Of a stretch of DNA of 22,563 bases, positions 13,590 to 22,003 are shown one piece after another. Numbering within the stretch: the first letter of the stretch is position 1; every line of letters begins with the position of its first letter. The stretch lies in the IMG/VR virus record IMGVR_UViG_3300040751_003480, positions 1 through 22,563 of that record; one strand, written 5' to 3'. Under the pieces are notes generated by a model. That model did not search any database. It worked only from the letters and a program-made list of their open reading frames with translations, and was not told the DNA's origin. This DNA comes from a virus. Made by a program: the position numbers and the translations under genes.

Positions 13590-15417
13590 CGACCTCACGA
13601 CATCCCAGACGGCGCTGCTCGCCGCCATTTCTCAGGCTTGCAAGGAATCCATTCGATTCCGCCCGAATATTTCCTTCGTCGACTGGGCACCGCGATTTGT
13701 CGAAAACCCGGACGGAACCCCATTCGCATTCCGAGAAACTCAGCTCCCGATCGCCAGTGATCTTTTCAACCCATCGCTAACGTCCGTCTGTATCCGCGCC
13801 TTTTCCGGCGCCGGCAAAACGTATCTATTCTCGGCCGCCCTCTGCTACGTGGTTGAACAGCTCAGGACCGTCGCAGGGGTCATGTTCCCGAATCAGAACA
13901 TCGCCGAGGACTGGGTGAACAACGAGCTGGTCAAAATGTTTGACGCAACGCCGTCCATCGCCAAGATGCCGATGCACGTCGATCTCAAGCGATTAAAGCA
14001 GTGGAAGAGCGGCGCTGCAATCCATGCACTCGGAGCCAATTCGTCCGGTCAAATGCGACGGCTTCAGGCACCCGTCCTCTACGCCGACGAGATCGACGCG
14101 ATCACCCAGGACGCCAGCGATGAAGGCGACAAGCTAGCGCAGTTTTTCAAACGGTCCCGGGGAGAGCGGAATCAATACAAATGGATGTCCTCCTACCCGA
14201 GCTTGAAAGGGCATAGCAAGATCGACGCAGCCTACGAACAATCCGACCAATGCAGGTGGTATGTCGAGTGCGAGAAATGCGAGCACGAGTATGAGCTACA
14301 CACAAAGCAAATGACGTGGCCCGACGGAAAGCCCGAAGAGGCCGTTTTGCTCTGCCCTTCCTGCGGGACCAGACACAACGACGAGGCCCGGCTGCGGATG
14401 GCTAAGTCTGGCCGATATCTGGACAAAACGCTCTCAGAGCCGAGAGACACTGGGGCACGAGGATTTCACCTTGGATGCATGTCTCACGTCGGAAACTACT
14501 CCTCAGCCTATTCCGGCTATCTGCACGAGGTCGCTGCAGAGATTGAGCGATGCAAAAAAGCCGACTCGCCCGAGAAGGCGAAGCGTGTTTTCGTCAATAC
14601 GATGGATGCCGAAAGTTACGCAGAGGAAGTCGAGGTCAAGCCGGAACCCGATGACCTTTACGCTCGACGCGAGCAATACAAGCCCGAGGAAATGCTTCCG
14701 GCTGGCGTTCTCATGCTAACGGCCGGCGTGGACTGGCAAAAGAACAGAGCCGAACTGATCGTGATGGGATGGGGAAAGAACGCCGAGAGTTGGGGCATTA
14801 CGTATCGCGTAATCCAGGGCAGCCCGATGGAGCTCTCTACGTGGAAGAAGCTAGACGCCGAGCTCGCCCGCCGTTTTCCGCATCCGGTCGCCGGAAGCTT
14901 GGGCATCGTTTGCACGATGATCGACTCAGGAAAGTGGCAGGACGCAATTCTTGCCCAGACACACATGCGGACTAGGCAACGCATCTACGGGTGCAAAGGT
15001 GCGCGGACGATCGACCGCGTATTGATGGATAACAAACCAACCCGAGTCGGATCCGCGAAGATCCTTCAATATCAAATCGGAACACACGAGGCGAAAGAGT
15101 CGATCTATTCTAGGCTCGAGCTCAAACCCGACCCAAAAGGTGAGAGCTACCCTCGAGGCTACATGCATTTCCCACAATCGGCAGAATTTGGCAGGTCAGC
15201 CGGCGGTGACGCTACCGGATTCTTTGAGATGCTACTTGCCGAGGACTCTGTAATTCGCAGAAGCAGTAAAACGGGCGAATTTGTTCGATTCTTTGAGTGC
15301 CCGAGAGGCATCCGCAACGAGGCGCTAGATTGCACGGTCTACGCAATGGCAGCCGAACGCAGGATGATGCCTAAATACGACGAGATTGAGCGAAATATGG
15401 TGAAATCGAGAGCATAG
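13582..15417 (+). CDS. terminase large subunit (GpA-like)
   Basis: A 611-residue lambda GpA-family terminase (lambda gpA is 641). The ATPase half shows Walker A FSGAGKT (74-80) and Walker B VLYADEID (165-172). A zinc-binding insertion follows: Cys230/Cys233 and Cys258/Cys261. The nuclease half begins at TAGVDWQ (380-386, Asp384), with a second acidic site in NEALDCTVYAMAA (Asp583). It pumps DNA into the prohead and cuts at cos-type sites in this family. Its strong ribosome site is unusual for this window. Confidence 0.95.
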   Translation: MSDDLTTSQTALLAAISQACKESIRFRPNISFVDWAPRFVENPDGTPFAFRETQLPIASDLFNPSLTSVCIRAFSGAGKTYLFSAALCYVVEQLRTVAGVMFPNQNIAEDWVNNELVKMFDATPSIAKMPMHVDLKRLKQWKSGAAIHALGANSSGQMRRLQAPVLYADEIDAITQDASDEGDKLAQFFKRSRGERNQYKWMSSYPSLKGHSKIDAAYEQSDQCRWYVECEKCEHEYELHTKQMTWPDGKPEEAVLLCPSCGTRHNDEARLRMAKSGRYLDKTLSEPRDTGARGFHLGCMSHVGNYSSAYSGYLHEVAAEIERCKKADSPEKAKRVFVNTMDAESYAEEVEVKPEPDDLYARREQYKPEEMLPAGVLMLTAGVDWQKNRAELIVMGWGKNAESWGITYRVIQGSPMELSTWKKLDAELARRFPHPVAGSLGIVCTMIDSGKWQDAILAQTHMRTRQRIYGCKGARTIDRVLMDNKPTRVGSAKILQYQIGTHEAKESIYSRLELKPDPKGESYPRGYMHFPQSAEFGRSAGGDATGFFEMLLAEDSVIRRSSKTGEFVRFFECPRGIRNEALDCTVYAMAAERRMMPKYDEIERNMVKSRA

Positions 15418-15463
15418 CCGCCGAAATTTTGCTAAATACGTGCTTTGCGCCTATTGTTTGAGC

Positions 15464-16018
15464 ATGGCGATTGAAGTGCATTCAGCCCCTCCGACCCGCT
15501 TGAATTGCGGAGATGTCTACAAGTGGAAAGACACGCCCGAGCAAATTGCCTCGGTCACTTCCTATGACGTGATTTTCCGATCCGAAGAGAATCCAGACGT
15601 TTCGTTCATTGTGTCCGGCACGGACCAGTCTACCTATTGGGAATTTACCCTGACTGGAGCGACTACCGATATTCTCGACAGCGGAGAGTATCTGGTAACG
15701 AAATCGGTCACTTACTCGTGGGGCCGCGAAAGCGAGGACGCCGGGAAAGTATTTCTTTTACCCAATCCGACTGCCACTCCCGGGAAAACATTCAACGCGA
15801 GAATGGTGGAGCTCTTGGAATGCCATATCGAAGGAAGGCTGCCGGAAGGGCTCGAATCTCACACGATCGGAGGAGTCCCGATTTCAAAGATCCCGCTCCT
15901 CGATGCCCAGCGACTTCTGTCAGACTATAAATCCCGCCTGGAATACGAGCGGAACAAAAATTTCAAAGAGCGGAATCCCGAAAAAGCTTCCGGCAACACT
16001 ATCCACCTGCATTTCTAA
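15464..16018 (+). CDS. probable head-tail connector protein in the gpW position
   Basis: From ATG 15464 (MAIEVHSAPPTRLNCGDVYK) the product has 184 residues. The N-terminal half (to about residue 105) is beta-rich and Ig-like. The C-terminal half (MVELLECHIEGRLPEGLE, then LLDAQRLLSDYKSRLEYERN) is helical and ends in a strand (NTIHLHF), a pattern I associate with small proteins encoded just before lambda-type portals. Its place between terminase and portal is that of gpW. The start further upstream (15440) lacks a ribosome site. Function is inferred from position. Confidence 0.65.
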   Translation: MAIEVHSAPPTRLNCGDVYKWKDTPEQIASVTSYDVIFRSEENPDVSFIVSGTDQSTYWEFTLTGATTDILDSGEYLVTKSVTYSWGRESEDAGKVFLLPNPTATPGKTFNARMVELLECHIEGRLPEGLESHTIGGVPISKIPLLDAQRLLSDYKSRLEYERNKNFKERNPEKASGNTIHLHF

Positions 16019-16021
16019 AAA

Positions 16022-17497
16022 ATGGCATCGCGAATCAAGAACGCATGGAACGCATTCCGCGGAAAGTCCGAGGTGACTCGCCCGAAAGCGTCATTCTTTG
16101 AGGGAGCCGCTCAGACTCGATTCACGTCAGATTGGGTGACGCGGAATGCCTCGCTCGATACACTGCTGGAAACCAACCTCGTCAGGCTCAGAAGCCGATC
16201 CAAGTCGCTTTGCCAAAATGACGGATACGCAGCAAACGCAGCGATGCAATTCGTCCAGAACGTAGTTGGTGAGAGCGGATTCCGAATCAAAGTCCGAGCG
16301 CAAAACAAGAGAGGCGGAATCGACAAGCGCGCATCTCGAGCGATCGAGCAAGCATGGAATGATTTTTGCAAAGCACAGAATTTTACCGTCACAGGGGATA
16401 TCACAGAGCATCAATTCGATACGATCATGGTCCGCTCGATCTTCACGATGGGCGGTGCATTGGCGAGGATGGTCAGGGGATTCTCCGGCAACAGATATCG
16501 CTTCGCTCTGCAAGGAATTGCAATGGAGCGCCTCGACCCCGAGCTATTCGATCATTCTCGGCGCATCTTCATGTCCGTGGAAAAGGATGAGTTTGGAGCC
16601 GTCAGGAAATACCACGTCCTGTCTCAGCACCCGGGCGATCGGTGGATGAACGGAGTTGTAAAAGGACCGCGCGATGAGTACGACGCAAAGGACATCATCC
16701 ACCCGTTTATCAGAGAAGAGTTTTCGCAGAGCCAAGGAAAACCTCTCCTCTCGCCGGTTATCTCTCGGCTTCGTCAGCTCCACGGCTACGAGGAAGCCGA
16801 GCTTATCGCCGCCCGGGCTCATGCGTCCAAGCTTGGATTTTTCATCTCCGATTTCGACTCTCCAGCCGGCGGATATCAAGGGGAAGGGCAAGACAGCTAC
16901 GGGAATATCAAAATGGACGGGAGCCCGGGCACGTTTGAGAATCTGCCTCCAGGCGTCAGGCCCGAGATCATCGACCCGACCCACCCAAACCAAAACCTCC
17001 CCGGCTTTCGCAAAGCGATGCTGCAAGGAGTCGCCGCTGGTCTTGCTATCTCCTACCCACTACTCGGATCCGACCTCGAGGGAGTGAACTACAGCTCGAT
17101 CCGCCAAGGCACACTGAGCGAGCGAGACATGTGGAAACTCATTCAGCGGTGGTATATCGACGAAGTAAAGAAGCCAATTTTCTACCAGTGGCTTGAAATG
17201 GCGCTGATGTCCGGTCAGCTCGAGTATGACATGACCGACTACAACCGGATGGCCTATTGCGAGTTCCAAGGGCGCCGATGGGAATGGATCGACCCGGACA
17301 AAGATTCTCGCGCAGAAGATCGGAGACTCAAAAACCGTCTCACATCTCACCAGCGAATCGCTCGCGGAAAAGGCGAGGACATCGACGAGATCCTCGACGA
17401 GATCGAACAGGACAATCAAGCCGCGAGAGATCGTCAGCTTGATTTGTTCCTGGACCTGCAAGGCATACAACCGGAGCAAGGAGACGCCGAGGAATAA
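16022..17497 (+). CDS. portal protein (lambda gpB family)
   Basis: A 491-residue lambda-type portal. Characteristic stretches: LVRLRSRSKSLCQNDGYAAN near residues 53-72, QFVQNVVGESGFRIKV (77-92), ERLDPELFD (170-178), GKPLLSPVISRLRQLHGYEE (240-259) and LEGVNYSSIRQGTLSERD (351-368). Twelve copies form the ring through which DNA enters the head. It lies 3 bp after the connector gene and starts behind an A-rich leader (ctaaaaa). The acidic C-terminus (DIDEILDEIEQDNQ) fits the family. Lambda gpB is 533 aa. Confidence 0.94.
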   Translation: MASRIKNAWNAFRGKSEVTRPKASFFEGAAQTRFTSDWVTRNASLDTLLETNLVRLRSRSKSLCQNDGYAANAAMQFVQNVVGESGFRIKVRAQNKRGGIDKRASRAIEQAWNDFCKAQNFTVTGDITEHQFDTIMVRSIFTMGGALARMVRGFSGNRYRFALQGIAMERLDPELFDHSRRIFMSVEKDEFGAVRKYHVLSQHPGDRWMNGVVKGPRDEYDAKDIIHPFIREEFSQSQGKPLLSPVISRLRQLHGYEEAELIAARAHASKLGFFISDFDSPAGGYQGEGQDSYGNIKMDGSPGTFENLPPGVRPEIIDPTHPNQNLPGFRKAMLQGVAAGLAISYPLLGSDLEGVNYSSIRQGTLSERDMWKLIQRWYIDEVKKPIFYQWLEMALMSGQLEYDMTDYNRMAYCEFQGRRWEWIDPDKDSRAEDRRLKNRLTSHQRIARGKGEDIDEILDEIEQDNQAARDRQLDLFLDLQGIQPEQGDAEE

Positions 17498-17504
17498 CCC
17501 AAAT

Positions 17505-17533
17505 TTGCGTTCCTTAAAAAACGTGCCTACACT
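17505..17533 (+). promoter_or_regulatory. candidate promoter before the capsid gene
   Basis: TTGCGT, a 17-bp spacer and TACACT match the -35/-10 consensus only partly (3/6 and 4/6). The position, in the longest gap of the head module and before the most abundantly needed gene, is the main reason to list it. Confidence 0.3.
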
Positions 17534-17542
17534 ATAGCGCGG

Positions 17543-17581
17543 ATGGATTGTTTGAGTTGGGGAACTCGACAATCCAAATGA
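17543..17581 (+). CDS. 12-codon leader ORF overlapping the capsid start
   Basis: ATG 17543 reads MDCLSWGTRQSK and stops at TGA 17579-17581, overlapping the capsid ATG at 17578 as ATGA. It may couple translation to the capsid gene, or be chance. No ribosome site is evident. Confidence 0.25.
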   Translation: MDCLSWGTRQSK

Positions 17582-19530
17582 ACGAAAAGACAGGCACAGT
17601 AACGTGGTACAACCTCGCCACCAGCGAGGGTGTCGCAGAGATCTCTATTCACGACGAGATCGGAGCGTTTGGCGTATCAGGGAAAATGTTCTTGGAAGAT
17701 CTTAAGGCGATGCAGGACATCGACGAGATCCGCCTCTCTATTCACTCACCAGGCGGCGACGTCCTAGAAGGATGGGCGATCTACAATGCGATCAAAACTT
17801 TCGACGGTAAAGTCACCGCGAAAGTCGAAGGATTCGCTGGTAGCATGGCATCCGTCATTTTGATGGCCGCGGACGAAATCGTCATGCCTGCCAATTCCTA
17901 TCTCATGATTCACAATCCCTATGTAGGATTGATCGGAGACGCGCAGGCCATGATCGACGCAGCGACCACGTTGGAGAAGATCCAAAACTCAATCGTATCC
18001 GTCTACCAAGAGCGCACCGGACTCGACCGCGAAAAGGTCGAAGACCTGATGAAGCGCGAGACTTTTATGGACGGCGCCGAAGCTGTTGAGCTTGGCTTTG
18101 CCGATCGTGTCGAAGAAAGCTTCAAGGCTGCCGCACTGAAAAAGGAATGGGGCAGCCTGATTCCGCACAACAATTTCCCAAAAGGGCTGGTTTTCGGATC
18201 CACCGAACGGCCCGAACCAGAACCAAAACCAGCACCACCTAAACAACCTCAAAATATGAGTGACGAGCCCAAAACGCCGGAAGCTCCGGCTGTTAACATC
18301 AAAGACATTCGCGACGAAGAGCGCCGGCGGATCAGCGAGATTTCCGCGATCGGCCAGCGTTTCGATGTGTCGGACAAGGAGATCAATTCCGCGATCGACA
18401 ACGGCAAGGACATCAACGAGTTCCGCGCCGAGGTCATGAATGCGTTCGATCCAAGCAAATTCGCGGCAGGAGGATCAAATGAATCCGCCTACGTCGGCGA
18501 GCCCGAGGTGAAGAATTACTCGATCCTTAAGGCCATCAACGAGCAGATCAACGGAGGACTCACCGGAGTTGAGCGCGAAGTCCAAGACGAGCTTTCTCGT
18601 CGTTTCCGCAACGCCACCGGAGACGCCCCGAAGGGGATCCTCATTCCCGGCGAAGTTTCTCACGGACCTGTCCGCAACGCAGCTACCGTCGGAACCGGAA
18701 CCAGCGGAGGAAACACCGTCGCTACCGAGCTCCAGCCTGTCATCGACTACTTCGAGGACTACTCCTTGCTGCCTGCACTCGGTGCCACGATCTTCCGCGA
18801 CGTGACCGGCAACCTGTCGTTCCCTCGCGCCACTGCCGGTTACACCGGAACGTGGGACGCCGAGACGGACACGATCGCCAACGCTGACGCTACCTTCGCG
18901 GCCAACCTCGTGTTGAGTCCCAAGCGAGTCGGTGCCGGAACTGCTGTTTCGCTCCAGCTCCTCCAGCAGTCGTCCGTCGATTTTGAGGGATGGATCCGCG
19001 GCAAGCTTGCCCAGGGCATCTCGATCGCAATCGATCGCGGTGCATTTACCGGAGCAGGCGGAGACGCACCTACCGGCATCCTGAGCGCCAGCGGCACCAC
19101 CGCTTACACGTGGCAGGTCGGCAATTCCGCCCATCAGAACACGATCGACCAGTGGAAGGAACTGCGCGACGCGAAGGTTCCGCTCAACACCGCGAAGTGG
19201 CTTTCCGAGCCCGGCATCACCGCTGACTGGATGAGCACCGTGAAGGAGAGCGGCCAGGCAAACTATGTGATCAACGAGAATCCGACCGGCGCTCAGCGCG
19301 TCCTTGGATATGATTACATGGATCACGTCGACATTACCGCCAACAAGGTCATCTTCGGCGAGTTCAGCTACCTCCTCGTGGCTCTCTTCGGCGGAATCGA
19401 CCTCGTGGTCGATCCTTACAGCTCCAAGAACGCTGGACAGGTCGAGCTCTTCGCAAACGCATTCGCAGACGCAGGACTTGAGCAGCCCTCCGCTTTTGTC
19501 ATCGGAGACAACGGCACGACCCACGCATAA
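17578..19530 (+). CDS. fused ClpP-like prohead protease and HK97-fold major capsid protein
   Basis: One 650-residue frame from ATG 17578 (a TTG start at 17548 is possible). Residues about 1-195 are an S14 ClpP-like protease: RLSIHSPGGDVLEGWAIYNA, nucleophile Ser89 in GFAGSMAS, His112 in MIHNPY, and TFMDGAEAVELGFAD as the acidic motif. A Pro-rich linker (209-226) leads to a charged scaffold-like helix (about 241-260, RDEERRRISEIS), then the HK97-type capsid from about residue 330 (PGEVSHGPVRNAATVGTG and onward). Many phages keep protease and capsid separate. An in-frame Met at 18256 (residue 227), right after the linker, could start a separate scaffold-capsid chain, like Nu3 within lambda C, although no ribosome site is seen. 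Confidence 0.9.
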   Translation: MNEKTGTVTWYNLATSEGVAEISIHDEIGAFGVSGKMFLEDLKAMQDIDEIRLSIHSPGGDVLEGWAIYNAIKTFDGKVTAKVEGFAGSMASVILMAADEIVMPANSYLMIHNPYVGLIGDAQAMIDAATTLEKIQNSIVSVYQERTGLDREKVEDLMKRETFMDGAEAVELGFADRVEESFKAAALKKEWGSLIPHNNFPKGLVFGSTERPEPEPKPAPPKQPQNMSDEPKTPEAPAVNIKDIRDEERRRISEISAIGQRFDVSDKEINSAIDNGKDINEFRAEVMNAFDPSKFAAGGSNESAYVGEPEVKNYSILKAINEQINGGLTGVEREVQDELSRRFRNATGDAPKGILIPGEVSHGPVRNAATVGTGTSGGNTVATELQPVIDYFEDYSLLPALGATIFRDVTGNLSFPRATAGYTGTWDAETDTIANADATFAANLVLSPKRVGAGTAVSLQLLQQSSVDFEGWIRGKLAQGISIAIDRGAFTGAGGDAPTGILSASGTTAYTWQVGNSAHQNTIDQWKELRDAKVPLNTAKWLSEPGITADWMSTVKESGQANYVINENPTGAQRVLGYDYMDHVDITANKVIFGEFSYLLVALFGGIDLVVDPYSSKNAGQVELFANAFADAGLEQPSAFVIGDNGTTHA

Positions 19531-19538
19531 TTCACCTA

Positions 19539-19572
19539 GATCAGCCCGGGGAGAGATCCTCCCCGGGCGATC
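19539..19572 (+). other. strong hairpin after the capsid gene
   Basis: GCCCGGGGA (19544-19552) pairs perfectly with TCCCCGGGC (19560-19568) over a 7-nt loop, and GATC on both sides can extend the stem with one bulged A. No T-tract follows, so it is more likely an RNA-stabilising or pausing structure than a terminator. Confidence 0.6.
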
Positions 19573-19587
19573 ACAACCGCAGATGGC

Positions 19588-19782
19588 ATGAAGATCTATT
19601 TTCCAAAAGACGGCATCAACTACAAAGGCGAGCCCCAACCAGCAGGAACCGTTCTCGACGTGGACAACACGCAGCACAGCGGCGCCCTCCTTGCTGGCGG
19701 ATGCAAAGTCTACAATCCCGACGTTCACAAGGTAAAAGAGCCCAAGCGCTCGCCTGGACGCCCGCCAAAAGACAGTAAATGA
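19588..19782 (+). CDS. small post-capsid protein with AT-hook-like tail
   Basis: A 64-residue protein. The N-terminal MKIYFPKDGINYKGEPQPAG and LLAGGCKVYNPD suggest a small beta fold; the C-terminus KRSPGRPPKDSK contains an AT-hook-like GRP core, often used for minor-groove or nucleic-acid contact. It is placed right after the capsid, where head decoration or completion proteins are common. The function is unproven. The next gene overlaps its stop (ATGA). Confidence 0.65.
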   Translation: MKIYFPKDGINYKGEPQPAGTVLDVDNTQHSGALLAGGCKVYNPDVHKVKEPKRSPGRPPKDSK

Positions 19783-20066
19783 GAACTCGACCGGCATATA
19801 TCGCACCCTGCCCGGGACCGTCGCAAAGCGGCAAAAGTCATTCAATGCTACACGCTTTGAGGACCGGCGCAGGGCTTGCCTACGACACGATCGAAAGGCT
19901 CGAACGTGACGTGGCATTGTGGCGAAAGCTGCCGGCGCAAGACAGAGAGGCAGCCGCGAAAGCTGCCTCGGTCGATGCCGAGAACCTCGAACTTGCGATT
20001 GATTCTATGTCAGCATCGCTGCCGCAAGGATCGCCGCCCAAGAAGATTGTTCCAAAGAAGAAGTAA
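19779..20066 (+). CDS. hypothetical head-region protein
   Basis: A 95-residue protein. It has a helical middle (AYDTIERLERDVALWRKLPA, then REAAAKAASVDAENLELAID) and a basic Lys-rich end (KKIVPKKK). No family is recognised. ATG 19779 overlaps the previous stop, which favours it over the internal Met at about residue 24. It is the last gene before the terminator. Confidence 0.58.
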   Translation: MRTRPAYIAPCPGPSQSGKSHSMLHALRTGAGLAYDTIERLERDVALWRKLPAQDREAAAKAASVDAENLELAIDSMSASLPQGSPPKKIVPKKK

Positions 20067-20105
20067 TTTTCCCCAAGCGCATCAGCGCTCCATCCATCCG
20101 CACCG

Positions 20106-20140
20106 GGGGCGGCGGTGAAAGCCGCCGCCCCTTTTTTTTT
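20106..20140 (+). terminator. intrinsic (rho-independent) terminator
   Basis: A perfect 10-bp GC stem, GGGGCGGCGG (20106-20115) and CCGCCGCCCC (20122-20131), with a TGAAAG loop followed at once by nine T residues (20132-20140). It lies between the head genes and the neck/tail genes. Confidence 0.9.
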
Positions 20141-20148
20141 GAAGAGAA

Positions 20149-20457
20149 ATGGCCAACAACCTAGTCAGAGATCACCTATTAGCGTTTGAGGAGGCGTATG
20201 CCCTCTCTGGCGATTACGTGACGATCGAAGGCACCAAAGTCCGCGCCATTCTCCCGCTGGAACTGAGCGAAACGCAGGCGTTCGGAGACATGGGAGAAAT
20301 GACTTTCACCGGGGAAACCAACCTCACCGTTCTAGTCGCTGACCTTCCGACAATCGACGCGGAAACAATCGTCACGATTGGAACCACCGAATACCGCATC
20401 ACCTCGCTCACCCAGCAAGGCGCAGTCGCCGTGCTTCTAACGATAGAGAAACCGTAA
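20149..20457 (+). CDS. probable head-tail joining protein (FII-like position)
   Basis: A 102-residue, beta-rich protein with a helical start (NNLVRDHLLAFEEAYALSGD) and strand-rich remainder (VTIEGTKVRAILPLEL, TEYRITSLTQQGAVAVLLTI). Size, fold pattern and position between capsid and tail genes fit lambda FII-type head completion proteins; the match is by context, not by a diagnostic motif. Ribosome site gaagag directly follows the terminator T-tract. Its stop TAA overlaps the next ATG (TAATG). Confidence 0.6.
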   Translation: MANNLVRDHLLAFEEAYALSGDYVTIEGTKVRAILPLELSETQAFGDMGEMTFTGETNLTVLVADLPTIDAETIVTIGTTEYRITSLTQQGAVAVLLTIEKP

Positions 20458-20879
20458 TGGCAGATCCGCTTTCCAGACGAGTCGAAACGGTCGTAATCGG
20501 CCTTATTGACGCTGAGTTCCCAACCGCTCAAGTCGTTCAATTTGGCGAGATCGAAAGAGCGGGAAAAACATACATTGCCGTTCGATGCACTCAGGGCGCC
20601 GAGGATCCAGTAGGATCAGGCATCTTTTCTCTCTCGCTTGAGGTGATGGCACACGGCCAGCATTCCCAAGCCGACATCGCCTCGCTTGAAGCGCTTTTTG
20701 ATAACGCATACGGGCTGAGCGCGGCAGTCCGGGCCGCTGCCACAGGATTGTTCGTTCTGCCGCAAGGACAGGCGATCGACGTAGAATCGACCAGCAAAAG
20801 CGGAGAAGCGCTCGATCGCGAATACCTCTATCAATTCACAATTTACGCGCAGACGCAGGAAAACTCCGACTCTGCATAA
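20457..20879 (+). CDS. probable tail completion/terminator protein (gpU-like position)
   Basis: A 140-residue alpha/beta protein: RRVETVVIGLIDAEFPTAQV, then a strand-rich part (KTYIAVRCTQG, FSLSLEVMAHGQ), a helix around ASLEALFDNAYGLSAAVRAA, and a final EYLYQFTIYAQT strand. This layout and the place before the tube gene are typical of tail terminator or neck proteins. There is no diagnostic motif, so the assignment rests on synteny. Confidence 0.58.
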   Translation: MADPLSRRVETVVIGLIDAEFPTAQVVQFGEIERAGKTYIAVRCTQGAEDPVGSGIFSLSLEVMAHGQHSQADIASLEALFDNAYGLSAAVRAAATGLFVLPQGQAIDVESTSKSGEALDREYLYQFTIYAQTQENSDSA

Positions 20880-20891
20880 CCCACCAAAAAA

Positions 20892-21275
20892 ATGGCTACA
20901 CCATCATACATTCAAGCAGGCAACCACGTCCGCGGCATCACGTCCGCAGAAACCGGAATCAACATCTCGTCATTCACCGAGAGTTTCTCCAACGAGAAGG
21001 CACTCATCCTGGACCGATTCGGCGGAACTACAGGATTCGCAACGGACTTCGATCCTCAGTCGACCGTTTCCATCGAGGGAGAGATCACTACATCTCTGGA
21101 CTCCGTAATGTCCGCGGCATTTGCCACGGCGCTCACGATCGCAAACAGCACCGATGGATATGATTCGACCACGGGAGATTACTTCCTCGAGTCGATCGAG
21201 CTCTCGGCGAGCAGGGACGCTTTTCAATCGGCATCAATTGAAGCGGTCCGATACAACGGCGTCACAGCCGTTTAA
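20892..21275 (+). CDS. probable tail tube protein
   Basis: A 127-residue, beta-rich, Ser/Thr-rich protein (DPQSTVSIEGEITTSLDS, FLESIELSASRDAFQSASIE) with a short helical insertion (VMSAAFATALTIA), the pattern of small tail tube proteins. It starts behind an A-rich leader (accaaaaaa) and lies two genes before the tail chaperone, as gpV does in lambda relatives. It is shorter than lambda gpV (246 aa). Confidence 0.58.
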   Translation: MATPSYIQAGNHVRGITSAETGINISSFTESFSNEKALILDRFGGTTGFATDFDPQSTVSIEGEITTSLDSVMSAAFATALTIANSTDGYDSTTGDYFLESIELSASRDAFQSASIEAVRYNGVTAV

Positions 21276-21302
21276 GCGGAATTGGATGGAGCGCGGGGAA
21301 TT

Positions 21303-21995
21303 ATGAATGTTGGAATCGGATTCCGAGCTGTAAGCAACGACAAGGACAGTCGCATCGGGTTTGCCGCCGCCGCTGTCTCCATCGGCTTCGACCTCGTAGA
21401 CAACACGCCAGGCGTCTCCAACGTCTATTCGGCCGAAAACAAATACGAGCCAGAGCAACCGGGCGACGTGCGCTACTACCTGCCTCTGTCATCCGGCGCG
21501 GTGCAGATATCAGAGATTGCATCAGTGTGGCTTGATCCACGGCAGGCATTGGAACGCGCAGAGGCGCTCCCGCAAAGGATCACATCAGCAAACAACGGGC
21601 AGGAATTAGCCAAGATATGTGTCGAGTTCGATTCAATCTATATCGGAGCCGCCGTCGCTCACATGCGCCTTTTTTCACTCTCAAGAATTACTCTTCCAAC
21701 CATTGCACCGACAGACGAAGAGACGCAGGCAGTCGAATACTTGGACGGATTCGCAAGAGCGCTTGAGGACTGCTACGAAGCAAGCGCCAGAAAGAAAGCA
21801 ACCAAAGCGCTCCACCAAAAGTGGAAACCAGCAATGATAAGCTGGATTAGAGCCTATAAAGCAAATTACCTGGAACTTTCGAACCTGTGGAAGGAAGTCC
21901 CGAAGTCTTTGAAAATCGCGCGTGGGAACGGCCTGCCTCCGCTCGTATTACCACAAGGGCCGAAATTTGATCAAATGCTTAAAAGATGGACTTAG
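21303..21995 (+). CDS. hypothetical tail-region protein
   Basis: I choose ATG 21303 (MNVGIGFRAVSNDKDSRIGF), which has ggagcgcgggg upstream, over the TTG at 21282. The product has 230 residues: a beta-like N-terminus, a GDVRYYLPLSSGAV segment, and a long helical C-terminal half (KKATKALHQKWKPAMISWIR, then LELSNLWKEV). No family is recognised. Lambda has no obvious counterpart between its tube and G genes, so this is an accessory tail or lineage-specific gene. It overlaps the start region of the chaperone gene. Confidence 0.62.
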   Translation: MNVGIGFRAVSNDKDSRIGFAAAAVSIGFDLVDNTPGVSNVYSAENKYEPEQPGDVRYYLPLSSGAVQISEIASVWLDPRQALERAEALPQRITSANNGQELAKICVEFDSIYIGAAVAHMRLFSLSRITLPTIAPTDEETQAVEYLDGFARALEDCYEASARKKATKALHQKWKPAMISWIRAYKANYLELSNLWKEVPKSLKIARGNGLPPLVLPQGPKFDQMLKRWT

Positions 21996-22003
21996 GACTG
22001 AAC

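Noticed and set aside
19539-19572. Intrinsic terminator after the capsid gene
   Set aside because: The stem is strong but no T-tract follows, so it is listed only as a hairpin.
18475-19917. Long open frame (480 codons) on the minus strand opposite the capsid gene
   Set aside because: Shadow of the strongly codon-biased capsid gene; the product is a Val/Ser/Gly-rich string with no domain and would run against the late operon.
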